Shown piece by piece: positions 11,892-22,952 of a stretch of DNA of 64,000 bases (position 1 is its first letter; every line of letters begins with the position of its first letter). Made by a program: the position numbers and the translations under genes. Source of the DNA: Adiantum capillus-veneris (Eukaryota; Streptophyta; Polypodiopsida; Polypodiales; Pteridaceae); assembly GCA_014529385.2 (NCBI GenBank), contig CM043965.1:63798433-63862432 (forward strand). Reading direction: 5' to 3'. The notes under the pieces are model-generated. The model was not told the origin of the DNA and searched no databases. It saw nothing but the letters and a program-made list of their open reading frames with translations.

Positions 11892-12296
11892 ACAAGGTTT
11901 CTCTTTTCTTGCTCAAGAAGGAAGGTCCTCAAGCTAGCTATAAATGGTTGGTATTATTAATTGCCTGTGAGTAAGTAGAATAGGGATTTTTCAGCCTTGC
12001 AGTGTGCCTGCCTTCGTGCAGTTAACGGGGCATCACCGTCAACAGCTATGGTCTTAATAGTGGAGTCCTACGGGGCTGGTGCCTACGGCTTTACCACTAT
12101 TGAGCTATTAGAAGCTTGACAGGAGCCGGTGTTGTTTTGGTGTTGAAAGACCCTCTCTTCTATTCCATGCAATTAATGGTATTCGAGCACGGGTACAGTA
12201 GCTTGAGTGCTTTTTCTAAAGGGGTAAAGAGGAGTAGCAACTAGGGCTTGAAGTGCCAAAGTACACCTAAAAAGTTTACACCTAAAAGTTGTTAGA
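11892..12296 (+). other. Gypsy untranslated leader
   Basis: About 400 bp between the primer-binding site and the gag start, with no open frame of note. It would carry packaging signals in an active element. Confidence 0.6.
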
Positions 12297-14143
12297 ATGG
12301 CTGACAATAGTAAAAAGAGTAAAATTAATGTTGATAACTTTGATTTTGCTAATGAGCAAGCTACTAATGATGCTCCGATGCTTGTTAACTATCTTGTTTC
12401 TAGGCTTCAACAAGCCATGGGCAATCCATCTCTCCAAAGTGAAGTACAACGGCAGCTCCGTGCTCACGGAATTCTCCAGAGAATCCATATGAAGGGTTCA
12501 AGAATTTACTTCTTGATGATGCATCTCCTTCCCAAAGGAGAACTCAAGAGCCTCCACCGAAAGAACGAGAAAGAAGTGAGTCTCCCGCCACCTCGGCGGA
12601 GATGGCTCCACGAAGATGGCGGGCTAAACGCTCTCCATCACCACCAAAGCGGAGAAGACCATCACACTCTTCTCCACGCCATAATTCAAAGAGGGATGAT
12701 AAAAAGCAAGAGAAGAAAAAGGCGAGAAAGAGGACACCCTCTTCTACATCTCCTTCATCCTCTTCCTCTTATGAAAGTGATGGTGAAGATCAAGATAAGA
12801 AAAAGGCGAGAAAGAGGTCACCCTCTTCTCCACCTTCTTCAAATTCTTCACCTTCTGAAGAAAGTGATGGTGCAGCCTTTGAACCATCAAAAAGAAGAGG
12901 CCATAGGAAATCCTATGCCGCATGGAAGAGGTCGTCCAAGTTGAAGAAATTCAAAGAGGGAGGGAAGAGCATCTCTTTCCTTAACTATGATGTCACCTTT
13001 GGTGCTATGGACAAAGTCTTGGCCTTTATCCAGCAATTTGATGTGGCATTTGGAGATGAGGGCTTCACGAAGTCGTCTAAGCTACGCCATGTAGCTATGC
13101 ACTTTCAAAAGTCCGCCAGGCAATGGTGGTCTAGCCTACGAGCCAACGGTGAAGCTCCCCGAACATGGAAAGCTTTAAGAGCTTCCATTATGAAGCAGTT
13201 TTTGGCCACCGATGCCAAAGACAAAGTACTCACCGAATGGCGAAGCTTAAAGCTCTCTCCCTATGAATCCATCCACAAATATGTAGACAAGTTTTGGGAC
13301 CTACAACTCAAAGCCACTGTCTTCAAAAAGTTGGATTTTGGAGAGCAAAAGCAACAATTTTGTGCGGGCTTAACCGAAGAAATGGCGGAGTATGTCAACT
13401 CCCAAAGGCCACGTACCATATCGGCAGTAATACACCATACTATGGTGGCCTCTCGAATCAATTTCCAAACGGGGGCTAAAAGAAATAATAAGCCCACGGA
13501 AAACAAGGGTTCCAATGAGCCTAAGGGGAAGGACAATGTCCAAAAGTCTCCTAAAGGCAACTCCAACAAAGCAAAAGAGAAGGGAGTTTACAAAGGTAAA
13601 AACAAACTCTCTCCTGAAGATCTTGAGCGTTATCGCAAGGATAACCGGTGTTTCAAGTGCGGCGAACAAGGGCATGCGTACCGCGCTTGTCCCCAAAAGA
13701 ACAACCGCCAAGATCCTCCTAGAGCTTCCTTGGTTGAAATCCAAGAGGAGGAGACTCACCAAACTCATCACAAAGGATCTCCTCTATGCCATGCTTGGGG
13801 AAAGGTAAGAGAACATGATGCTTTTATTCTCTTTGACCCTGGTTCTACTCACAATTTTACATCTATGGAGTTGGCCACCAAGCTAGGCATACAAGCTTAC
13901 GAGATGGGAGATGTCCTACCCACAGACAGTGCTTTCAAGGAGCAAGAAGCTTCAGTCACTCCCTTAATCGGGAAATTGAGGCTTCATGTTCAAAGCTATG
14001 TGGACAAAGAGGAATTCTTTATCTCTCCTCTCAAGCATGAGGATGTAATCCTAGGGGCACCATGGTTTGATCGCCTGGCTACCAATGTTAAATTCCCTGA
14101 AAGGAGAATCTCCTTTAAGTTTAGGGAGAAGACATGTATATAG
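12297..14143 (+). pseudogene. Gypsy gag and protease
   Basis: Gag starts at MADNSKKSKINVDNF (12297) and shifts frame between about 12443 and 12485; the second frame then runs to 14143. An Arg/Ser/Pro/Lys-rich basic stretch (about 12600-12900) precedes the gag core (ARQWWSSLRANGEAPRTW). A zinc knuckle CFKCGEQGHAYRAC lies at 13649-13690. The aspartic protease reads ILFDPGSTHNFTS and later ILGAPWF; its active-site triad is D-P-G instead of the usual D-S/T-G. A further frame change near 14130 separates protease from RT. Confidence 0.93.
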
Positions 14144-16286
14144 ATGCTAAGGAAATGGGTAACACTATCCCCATTGTACATACACCAGCTTTCAACAAGT
14201 CAATAAAGAGCTCTATTTCCGTGTACATGATTTTTGTTAAAGATTCTCAAAATGAACCTAATGCTTTAGCAAAAGAAAATAAAAGCAACCAAAAGGAATT
14301 AGAGTTATCCAATTTTCTCAAGGGGTTTCAAGATGTTTTTATTGACGACATCCCTTGTGAGCTACCTCCTAAATGAGGTAATGATGACCATGCAATTGAA
14401 CTTCTTCCAGGAAGCTCACCGCCTAACAAACCTCCTTATAGAGTTTCTCAAGCTCAACAAGAGGAGATTATGCGGCAAGTGCATGAGTTAGTTGAGAAGG
14501 GCATGGTTAGGCCTAGCTCATCTCCATTTTGCTCACCTGTGCTATTAGTGCAAAAGAAAGACGGCACGTATCATATGTGTGTCGACTATAGAGCACTAAA
14601 TAGGATCACTATCAAGAATAGGTTTCCCGTTCCACGGGTAGAAGACCTATTTGATAAGCTATAAGGATCGACCTACTTCAGTAGGATTGACCTAAAAAGT
14701 GGCTATCATCAAATAAGGATAGTTGATCAAGACATTGTAAAGACCGCATTTCGCACCACATTTGGTCTTCACGAATACATTGTCATGCCTTTTGGCTTGA
14801 CCAATGCAGCAATCACATTCAACCGCTTGATGGAGAAGCTGTTTAGGCCTCATCAAACCTTCACTGGAGTGTTCTTTGATGATATTATCATCTACTCTAA
14901 TTCATTAGACGAACACAAGCAACACCTCCAGGTAATATTTCAAGTTTTAAGAGAGAATAAACTTTATGTTAATCGAAAGAAAAATGAATTTTTCTTGCAA
15001 GAGATTCAGTATTTAGGTCACATTATCTCTCAAGATGGCATCCAAATGGATCCATCGAAGTTAGAGGTAATAAAAGGATGGCCTAAACCAAGGAATCTTC
15101 ATGAACTAAGAAGCTTTATATGTATGTGTGCATACTATAGACGCTTCATAGAAAAGTTCTCACAAATTGCGGGACCATTACATGACCTAACAAAGAAAAG
15201 CGTTAGGTACACATGGTCTGCTAATGAGAACAATGCTTTCGAAAAGCTTAAAGAAAAGCTTATCTCTCAACCTATGCTTAGACTACCGGATCTCTCAAAA
15301 CCATTTGAGGTCCAATGTGATGCTTGTGGTGATTGCCTTGGAGATGTTTTTCTCCAAGAAGGGCACGCCATAGGCTATGAGAGTCGAAGGCTCGACCCTG
15401 TTGAGAAAGCTCTAGGTATATATGAAAAGGAACTCCTTGCAGTTCCACATGCCTTAGACTCATGGAAGCACTATTTATTGGCGACTCCTTTCATTCTGCG
15501 AATGGATCACCAAAGTCTTAAGTACTTCATGACGCAGACTAAGCTCTCTCACAAACAAATGAGGTGGGCAAATTTCCTTTCGCAATTTCATTTTCATATT
15601 TCTCACATTGCTGGCAAGCATAATCAAGTAGCTGATGCACTCTCAAGACGGTCGAGAGTGAATGCGGTTTCCATAGCAACTCACAATGATCTATCTTCAA
15701 TGATAGATGAGTATGCTATTGATCCCGATTTTAGAGATGTGATTTCAGCCCTTGCATTAGGGAAGAAAGAAGAACCATTTACTTTACAAGATGGGTATCT
15801 TCTCTACGGCAATAGACTATGTGTTACTAACTCACTACGTGAGAAAGTAATGTATGAATGACATGCTCCACCTTATGCGGGGCATAGAGGGATTCAGTAT
15901 ACCATAAAGGGAATTGAAACATATTTCTATTGGCCTACCATGAAAGTGAACATACAAGAGTATGTTTCTAAATGTGTGGTATGCCAAAAGACAAAATTTG
16001 ATAGAGGGAAGCAACTTGGATTGCTTCAACCTTTGCCAATCCCTAATTCACCATGGGAGAGCATATCCATGGATTTTATATTTGGATTGCCTAAGTCTAT
16101 CCATGGGAATACGGGAATATGGACGATAGTAGACAGGTTCAGTAAACAAGTTCATTTTATACCTGTCAAAAAGACTATCAAAGCCCATCAAATGGCAACC
16201 CTCTTCATTTCACAAATTTTCAAGTACCATGGCTTGCCAATGTCCATAGTGTCGGATAGAGATCCTAGAATGACCAGTAATTTCTA
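14134..16286 (+). pseudogene. Gypsy reverse transcriptase, RNase H and integrase core
   Basis: A single frame from 14134 to about 16660 encodes RT ([29 protein letters not shown], catalytic FFDD at 14872-14883), RNase H (QCDACGDCLGDVFLQ, KELLAVPHALDSWKHYL), the integrase HHCC zinc region (HAPPYAGH..CVVCQKTK) and the DDE core (SMDFIFGLPKS, IVSDRDPRM, then E in QTDGQSEIAN past the last stop). Nonsense codons: TGA 14374, TAA 14662, TGA 15859, TAG 16285. By family comparison each fits a C-to-T or G-to-A change (Arg, Gln or Trp codons). Confidence 0.95.
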
Positions 16287-17153
16287 GAAGGGTCTCTTTG
16301 AGAATTTAGGGACAAGGCTAAACTTCTCTTCGGCCTATCATCCACAAACGGATGGCCAAAGTGAAATAGCTAACCTAACAATTCTCGATCTACTAAAAGC
16401 CTATGTAACGGAAGTAGATCAAAGATCCCAATGGGAGAAGTACTTACCCTTAGTGGAGTATGCTTACAATAACACTGTACATACTTCCACGGGAAAAGCA
16501 CCTTTCGAGGTAATTGAGGGAAGATCAAAAAGTCCCTTGCTACTTAAGGTACATGGGAAGATCTTCGCTGCAGATGAGTATAGCCGAGACCTACAAGAAT
16601 ATTTTCAAAAGATTAAGGATGCTATCTCTATCTCACAGCAAAGGCAAAAGGCTGTTTTGCTGACAAGCACAGAAGAGCCCAAGCCTTTAAAGAAAATGAT
16701 TGGGTCTTATTAAAGTTTCCCAAGGCTCCATTAAGGCACACGACGGGCAAGAATCCTACAGGCCACCAAAAGTACTATGCTAAACTAGCAAAAAGGTACT
16801 ATGGTCCCTACCAGATTCTTAGGCCAATCAATGAGATGGCCTATCAACTCAAGTTTCCCAATCATTGGCTCATACACAATGCTTTCCATGTGAGCCTATT
16901 AAAGCCTTACAAAGGAGAGCCACCTCAAGAACCAACTATTGAAGACCCACCGGAGATCGAGGACCAAGAGGAGGTGCTGCAGCCCGAGTCCATTCTCCGA
17001 CATGAAGACAAGGTATTAAGAGGCGGTAAGACTATCCGATGATATCTTATTAATTTTAAGAATTATCCTTTTGAAGATGCTAGATGGATGCAAGGCATAC
17101 AATTAAAGGATAACCTAAACCTTGTCAATGCTTACAATTCTTCCCAAGAGTAA
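16287..17153 (+). pseudogene. Gypsy integrase C-terminus and chromodomain
   Basis: Continues the integrase (YHPQTDGQSEIAN, VEYAYNNTVHTSTGKAPFEV). A one-base loss near 16661 shifts frame into DKHRRAQAFKENDWVLLKF, then YYGPYQILRPINEMAYQLKF and HNAFHVSLLKPYKGEPP. The chromodomain follows: ESILRHEDKVLRGGKTIR, a TGA at 17040-17042 where Arg is expected, then YLINFKNYPFEDARW. A chromodomain directs integration toward particular chromatin in chromoviruses. Confidence 0.88.
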
Positions 17154-17509
17154 GCAAATGTACAAAATGTTAAAAATGAACAAAGTTTTTTGTCTTATAA
17201 GACTCTCTTTTTCTTTATTGTGAACCAAAATGAAGTAGTATGCATGCTTAGATCAAGTTTGTGGAGACGACGTCTCCCAAACACCAAGTAGAGCTTGTCA
17301 CTCTACTATGGAAGACTGATAGGACTAATGTTCAGACATGCTTGCGGCATCCTTAGGCTCTCAAGCGCCAAATGGACTAGTCATCCATTGTGGAATGATG
17401 TCGTAGGGTAACATAGGGATCCTCCACCCGCTAAGAAAAGGACTCATGAATATGATTTATCTTCTCTACACCATAGTCGAGGACGACTATGATTTCAAGA
17501 GAGAGGTAA
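17154..17509 (+). other. Gypsy 3' untranslated region and polypurine tract
   Basis: About 350 bp with no long frame, ending in a purine-rich CAAGAGAGAGG next to the right LTR (about 17496-17507). Confidence 0.65.
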
Positions 17510-17886
17510 TGTCATAATAATCAATATCTAATTCTCCTAAATGATTTTCTCATGTTAAACTGATCATTTAATATGGGGAAGTGCCAGGGGAGAAAAAGCT
17601 AGAATATTGGTTAAGCTAGCAGACTGGCCACAATAGGGATCCAAAGGAGGGAAAATAGGGATCCAAAGGGGGGGCCATCTGCAAAAGATCCATGTGCAAG
17701 AATGGGCTAAAAAGACCCTAAGGTTCAGCCCATTAAGACTTCCAAAATGCTAAGGTTCCAAAATTCAAAGGTTGTGTCCAAAGGTGAACCTTAAGGGAAT
17801 TGGATGCTTTGTGTGTGTACAAAAAAGTCTTTGCAATCCCTACTTGGGAGGGGGGGAGCCTTGCATGTAGGGGATGAGAGAGAAAG

Positions 17887-17918
<32 letters not shown>

Positions 17919-19104
17919 GCTCCCTTTACACAAAGGGAATGAGGGACACATGTCAGCTCCCTAGCCCAGATGCCCACAAGCTGTACCCAATTTCTATTGG
18001 ATGGCCTTGGAGGTGGACCAATGAGAATTAGACTAGAGTAAATCTAGTTTAATTAATTTAAAAGCACTTAATAAAAAGAACCAATGAAAATTAAGTCTCC
18101 TGGATGACTATTGGACAGTCTCCCAAGGGGTTGAGCAGCCCAATGGCTTGCCTGATTCCTATTGGCCAGGAGTCAATGGTGTCCAATGAGAGTTTAGTTG
18201 AATTATTAAATTACCTAAAGCTCTCACAAGAGGGGAAAGGGGGACACATGTCAGAAGACTATCACTTATGTTGCTTAATAGTCATTGGCTTGACCTAGGG
18301 AGGTCCAATGAGGGTAGAGCAAGAGCAAATAGCAAGAGCGCTCGCCCAAGAGAGAGAGAGGGGGGGCTGATTTTTGCAAGGCATTATCACACACACACAC
18401 TCTCACACATTCTATGTGAGAAGTAAAGAAGACAATCTCTTCCCAAGCTTTAATGGAGAGCTCATCACCTACTCCAAGCTTGTGAGATAGAAGCCTACAT
18501 CAACATACTCTTGGCATGTGGATGCAAATCCAACCAAGAGCCAAGCTTCAATGCATGCTCATCTCCTTTACCAAGCTAATTACTAAGCTATGCTATGCTA
18601 ATATGAGTGATTATGTGAGGAGATGTACATCTTTCTCGTAAGATACTCCTTTTTCCTCTCAATCTACTCTCATACCCTGCTAGCTCTCACCATCTTCGAA
18701 GGTGTGTGAGGTCTTGGGTCTGAGACCGGGGATAATTGATGTTGTGTTTGCTAAGTGTTTTGCTTAGTGCATGAAGCTTTCATCTTCATTGCACTAGCTA
18801 GTCTTGAAGGAACACAAAGAATTGTATTGTACAATGTCTCTCTTGATGGGAGAAACCATAATACAAAGCCTTTTGGAAGGGGGACCGGCTACATGCAAAT
18901 CCGGTCCTCAACTGTTGTCAATAGCTTAATTTCTCTCTCTTTTGAAAGTATTGTTCATGCTATCTAACTAGGTGTTATGCTTTTTGTTGCTCTCTCCACC
19001 CAAGCACTCTTGTAATTCTCATTAGGAATCTATTCTAATGAAATACCCACTATGTTCATGCTAATTTCCGCTACACACAAGTTATTAGGCCATTAAATGT
19101 TACA
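17510..19104 (+). repeat. Gypsy 3' LTR
   Basis: 1595 bp, about 98% identical to the left LTR by eye. It carries (CA)15 at 17888-17917 where the left copy has 14 units, and the same CCAAT cluster. Confidence 0.96.
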
Positions 19105-19109
19105 AGCTG
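19105..19109 (+). other. Right target-site duplication of the nested Gypsy element (AGCTG)
   Basis: Exact partner of 10279-10283. Deleting the element and one copy restores the Copia frame FLQLVENQSGQ. Confidence 0.95.
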
Positions 19110-20039
19110 CAAGAATGTCTTAAATATCTTGAGCACCTCATCCTTGTGCTTCAAGAAGTAAACCCATACTTTGCGAGAATAGTCATCTATGAATGTACAA
19201 AAGTACGCTTCTCCCCCTAGTGACAAACTAGGCATTGGTCAGCATAGATCACTGTGCACAAGAGCTAACCGTTCATCCCTACGATTCCTCTTTGATCTGT
19301 GCGGTTCCTGTGTTTGCTTACCATAAACACAATGCTCACAAAACGCGAAATCTTGAAATGAAAAACCAGGCAAATAACCATAATGAGAAAGTATTTCCAT
19401 TCCTCTTTTTGACATATGTCCCAGCCTACGATGCCACAGTGACACACTTGGCTGCTCAATCACATTAATTACATGGTTTTTAACCTTTGAAACATGTAAA
19501 GTGTACAGAGTTCTTGACTTGCTGCCATGTGCTACAGTCATTGAACCTTTGGAGATCTTCCAAGCGTTGTTCCCAAAAACTGTCACATAACCCGCACCAT
19601 CCAACTTCCCTGTACTGATCAAGCTCTTTCGTATTGCTGGAACATGTCTGACATTCTTGAGCCATAAAGAAGAGCCATTCTGAAACTTCAACTGCACATC
19701 TCCCACTCCAAGTATGTCAAAAATCTTCTCATTGCCAAGTCTGACATAATCTTTAGTGGCCACATATGATGCAAACCACTCTTTGTGCGGAGAAACATGT
19801 AAAGATGCCCCTGAGTCGATAATCCAATCACTCATAGCATGTCCATCCTCTGCAGTCAAGAAAACAGAATCAAGATTGCTTGTGAGGAAGATGTCACTAG
19901 CTGCTATACCGGAATCACTGTCTGAACCAGATCTTGTGACATTCAGCTCTTCAATCTTCACTGAACTCGTCTTTTCATCTTTCTCAGAACTCTTTGTTTT
20001 GCCTTTTTCTTGTTTCCACTTCGTACAGTCTCTCTTCAT
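19110..20039 (-). pseudogene. Copia protease and integrase N-terminal part
   Basis: Minus strand: protease with an intact active site WIIDSGASLHVSPHKEWF, VRHVPAIRKSLISTGKL, then the integrase zinc region LWHRRLGHMSKRGMEI..CEHCVYGK and core start LALVHSDLC. TGA at 19239-19241 stands where Gly is expected before [20 protein letters not shown]. The same frame continues to the Gypsy junction. Confidence 0.92.
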
Positions 20040-20771
20040 GTGACCCTTCTTGCCACAATGGTAGCATTCTATGTCATCCTTTGACTTCGAGTCACGAGAC
20101 TTACTTCAGTTTTGTGCCTTCTTACCCTTCTTCTCTTTAGTCTGTTGTCTCCCTCGAACGACCAAAGCACTATTGCCTTTGCCTTTGTCAATGTTCTTCC
20201 TGTTCACTTCCTCTGTGAGCAAGCTGCCTTCTACATTGGCACTTGTAAGACCTTCTGGCGCGACATAATTACTTAACGTTGTACGAAAAGTATTCCAACT
20301 GTCTGGCAAAGTGACTAAGAGAAACATAGCCTTCACTGAATGTGGAAAGACTATCTCCTGTGCTGTTAACTGGTTGAAAATTGTGTGAAATTCATTGAGA
20401 TGATTTGACATGGTTGTCCTTTCCTTCATCTTCAAATCCACCAATTTCTTGAGCCAGTAAATCTGAGAAGAAGCACTTTGTTTCTCGTACATACCACATA
20501 GCTTTTGCCATATGCCATACGCTGTAGTCTCTTCTGCTACGTTGAAGTAAACATTTTCTGCCAGTGTCAGCATGATTGTGGAACAAGCTAACTCGTCAAG
20601 CTCTTCCCACTCATCTTCAGCCATACCTTCTGGTCTCTCCCCTTTGAGCTTCAGTGGCTTCACTTGTTTCTTCTGCACCAAAACCTGCCAAATCTGCTTC
20701 TTCCAGAATGGAAATTTTGTGCCATCTAGCTTCTTTATGTTGTAAAGAGTCTCACTCTGAGAAGATGCCAT
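20025..20771 (-). pseudogene. Copia gag with zinc knuckle
   Basis: Starts MASSQSETLYNIKKLDGTKF at 20771 and holds the Copia gag core (ELACSTIMLTLAENVYFNVA, TMSNHLNEFHTIFNQLTAQE). A TGA at 20106-20108 interrupts the frame, which then continues to a zinc knuckle CYHCGKKGHMKRDC at 20025-20066. Gag would form the particle shell; the TGA (possibly a former CGA) separates it from the nucleocapsid motif. Confidence 0.93.
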
Positions 20772-20812
20772 CCAGCTTCTTTATGTTGTAAAGAGTCTCA
20801 CTCTGAGAAGAT
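20721..20812 (-). repeat. 46-bp tandem duplication across the Copia gag start codon
   Basis: 20721-20766 and 20767-20812 are the same 46-bp unit with one mismatch (ctagc/ccagc). 46 is not a multiple of 3, so the upstream ATG opens a frame that ends after about 21 codons. Confidence 0.95.
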
Positions 20813-21845
20813 GCCATATCTGCCAAACTGTTTACTTATGGGAAAAATCTGGCAGAGTTTCCCCTGTAAACTGGTCTCTGTACACAGTAAACAAGTTGTA
20901 AACAACAAGCTGAACACCTCTCCTCAGGAACTATCAGTAGTTTGAAAAAAATTTGACAGAGTCTCCCCTGTAAACTGAGCTCTGGGAACCAAAAGATAGC
21001 TCAAAAACAATCATAAATAGCTAACCAGTGACAAATCTGAAAATCTTTGTAATATGCTGTCCTGTAAGCATACACTGTCTCCTGTCTGGGCGATGACAGA
21101 ACCTGTATCTGTCTCAAGACTAAACCCTGAACAATGCCTCAACGGCCTGACGCATAACATGCAATCCAGTGTCTACACAAAGTCATGCATCCTATGGGAT
21201 AAAAGTCTCCGAAGAGGATGCGTGTAGAGGATAACTCTAGCAACCTAATCCACCTCACACTGGGTAACCTAGTCCCCAGTGCTCGGCCTCAAAAAACCTC
21301 ACACACGACCCTCACAGATGGCTCAGCAAACTGCCCAGAACTAGAATACATCCTACAATAGACCAATCACTGTCCTATGACCGCTGCGGCGGTCTGTCTG
21401 CTAGCGTGACTCACAACTAGCAGACCCACAATCACAGTACATCAATCTGCAATACATGCCAGTGGTGTCAAGCCGTCGTATGGCCACAACTCCCCTGGAA
21501 CCTGGCAAGCACAAGAAGTAGCAATGTAGACTGCAATATATATATCTGATGATATACATGTGTACTTGGTCTATAGATGATGCTTTGAAGACGAATGAGT
21601 GATATATGTCGATGCCGATATCGATGCCGACCACCTCCTACTTGCCAATCTACACAAGAAACCTATCTTCTGATGTAGTGCTCATAATGAAATTCTGAGG
21701 GCATAAACGGCTTCGAAAGGGGGGTAAAACTCTAGGACACCTGATGGAAATGCTCCCGGAGCGCCGAGTGTTTTCAAGCTTCGAATTCAGAATCTGCCTG
21801 AAAAGTGCGCGCGCGCACGATTACGCAAATACGCACTGAATCTCG
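20813..21845 (-). other. Copia untranslated leader
   Basis: About 1 kb between the LTR and gag with no long frame. It contains two diverged copies of a CCCCTGTAAACTG module near 20860 and 20965. Confidence 0.6.
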
Positions 21846-21857
21846 GCTCTGATACCA
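21846..21857 (-). promoter_or_regulatory. Copia primer-binding site
   Basis: Minus strand TGGTATCAGAGC, complementary to initiator Met-tRNA, two bases inside the 5' LTR end. Confidence 0.93.
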
Positions 21858-21859
21858 AT

Positions 21860-22093
21860 TGAAGTCGCGGAGCGGAGCGTGGATCTACTCACACACACAC
21901 ACACAGATGCACAGAGAACTTACACAGTACACAATACGCAGAGAATCCTGTTTGAAGGGTTATCTCCCAAAACCTTATTATCCACAAAAGTATAAGTGAG
22001 TATATACAAAGAGTTAGTGATAAGTGAGTTAGGCGACCGGCCGGCCGGCCGGCCATATCCGTATAAGAGGCCGCTTGGGCTTTAATCCCAACA
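21860..22093 (-). repeat. Copia 5' LTR
   Basis: 234-bp partner of 7687-7935. It carries a (CA)8 tract (21890-21905) and an expanded run of CCGG units near 22045. Confidence 0.93.
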
Positions 22094-22151
22094 CTCTGAT
22101 CATGTCACTATCAAACTCGAATCCATCATTGTCAGCTACCACATCTCCTGC
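22094..22151 (-). pseudogene. Candidate exon 2, upstream half, of the gene split by Copia
   Basis: After an acceptor ..ATTGTTAG (AG at 22152-22153) the minus strand reads AGDVVADNDGFEFDSDMIR in phase 0 up to the Copia insertion; the frame resumes at 7681. Product unrecognised. Confidence 0.5.
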
Positions 22152-22309
22152 CTAACAATCATATAATGGAATCACTAGGAGGCTTTCCATTTTACATATG
22201 AACATGACCAGCAGCAATGTCTCGACCTCAAATATAGTTACTGTTTAAAATGAAAACCCACCAATGTCTACCAACCATGAAATTCATGAAGAAATGGTTG
22301 AGAACTTAC

Positions 22310-22560
22310 TGGATCGGTGAAATCATCAACCATTGCGGGCAGCGCGACATGCCACTTGGCCCGCCATGTGGATGGTGGCCCAAATGCGATCGTGTGCTCG
22401 CGTGGCCAGCGGGTCATGTTGCCACATGGTGTAGGCCTGTTGGCCATGTGGCCCATGTTGCCACACGGCATGGGCCCTTGGCCCGCATGGCCCCCATTGT
22501 GACGCGGCACAAAGCAGCGCCTATGTGGGTGTGGCCAATGAGAGGGAGAGAAATGGGGGG
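22310..22560 (-). pseudogene. Candidate exon 1 of the unrecognised split gene
   Basis: An open minus-strand frame ends AKWHVALPAMVDDFTDP at a GTAAGT donor (22304-22309) in phase 0, matching exon 2. Further upstream it becomes repetitive (PCGNMGHMANRPTPCGNM) and merges into GA repeats, so the true start is unknown. Intron 1 would be 158 bp (22152-22309). Confidence 0.35.
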
Positions 22561-22583
22561 GGTTTCCCATGGGGAGGACAGAC

Positions 22584-22585
<2 letters not shown>

Positions 22586-22632
<47 letters not shown>

Positions 22633-22770
22633 AGAAGAAGAAGAAGAAGAGAATGTCAAGAGGGAAATGGCATAACCAATCCACCACACTTGGGTGATAG
22701 AAAGAGGGTGGTTCCCATGGGGGAGGGGATGAGAGAGAAGGAGGGGGGCTCGTTCCCACCAAGGAAGGGG

Positions 22771-22855
<85 letters not shown>

Positions 22856-22904
22856 CGGGGGGGGGGGGGGCTTCCCATGTTTAGAGGGGAGGAGGGTGGT
22901 CGGA

Positions 22905-22950
<46 letters not shown>
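22586..22950. repeat. GA/GAA microsatellite cluster
   Basis: (GA)n 22586-22628, (GAA)n to 22651, (GA)40 at 22774-22853 followed by poly-G, and (GA)n 22908-22950. Between them recurs a TTCCCATG-containing segment (near 22564, 22710 and 22874), suggesting old duplications. Confidence 0.9.

Positions 22951-22952
<2 letters not shown>

Larger units (their letters stand above)
10284..19104 (+). mobile_element. Chromovirus-type Ty3/Gypsy retrotransposon nested in the Copia integrase
   Basis: 8821-bp element with two 1595-bp LTRs (TGTCAT..TTACA), a perfect AGCTG target duplication, a TGGTATCAGAGC primer site (11880-11891) and a purine tract before the right LTR. Gene order is gag, protease, RT, RNase H, integrase, chromodomain. 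LTRs differ at only about 30-35 positions by eye (about 98% identity), so it is younger than the Copia host, as nesting requires. Three frame changes and five nonsense codons inactivate it. Confidence 0.97.
7687..22093 (-). mobile_element. Ty1/Copia LTR retrotransposon, degenerate, split by a nested Gypsy element
   Basis: Minus-strand element. Its LTRs at 7687-7935 and 21860-22093 begin TGTTGGGATT and end CGCGACTTCA on the coding strand, and differ at roughly nine positions plus repeat-length changes (about 95% identity by eye). A TGGTATCAGAGC primer-binding site and an AAGTGGGAGCT polypurine tract adjoin them. Flanking target bases match 4 of 5 (ctcgg and ctctg). Gene order is gag, protease, integrase, reverse transcriptase, RNase H, as in Copia. 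Bases 10284-19104 are a younger Gypsy element inserted in the integrase. In-frame stops and frameshifts make it non-functional. Confidence 0.95.

Noticed and set aside
12297-12944. Separate basic protein from the first Gypsy frame (215 codons)
   Set aside because: After the frame change near 12460 this frame is only a shadow of the true gag; the His/Leu-rich tail has no meaning.
14110-14150. Programmed minus-one frameshift between protease and RT of the Gypsy element
   Set aside because: The direction fits, but no canonical slippery heptamer is in phase, other one-base losses occur nearby (about 12460 and 16661), and chromoviruses usually use one frame. A decay frameshift is simpler.
20040-20110. 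Regulated TGA readthrough between Copia gag and nucleocapsid
   Set aside because: A second in-frame TGA, other stops and frameshifts show that the whole polyprotein is decayed.
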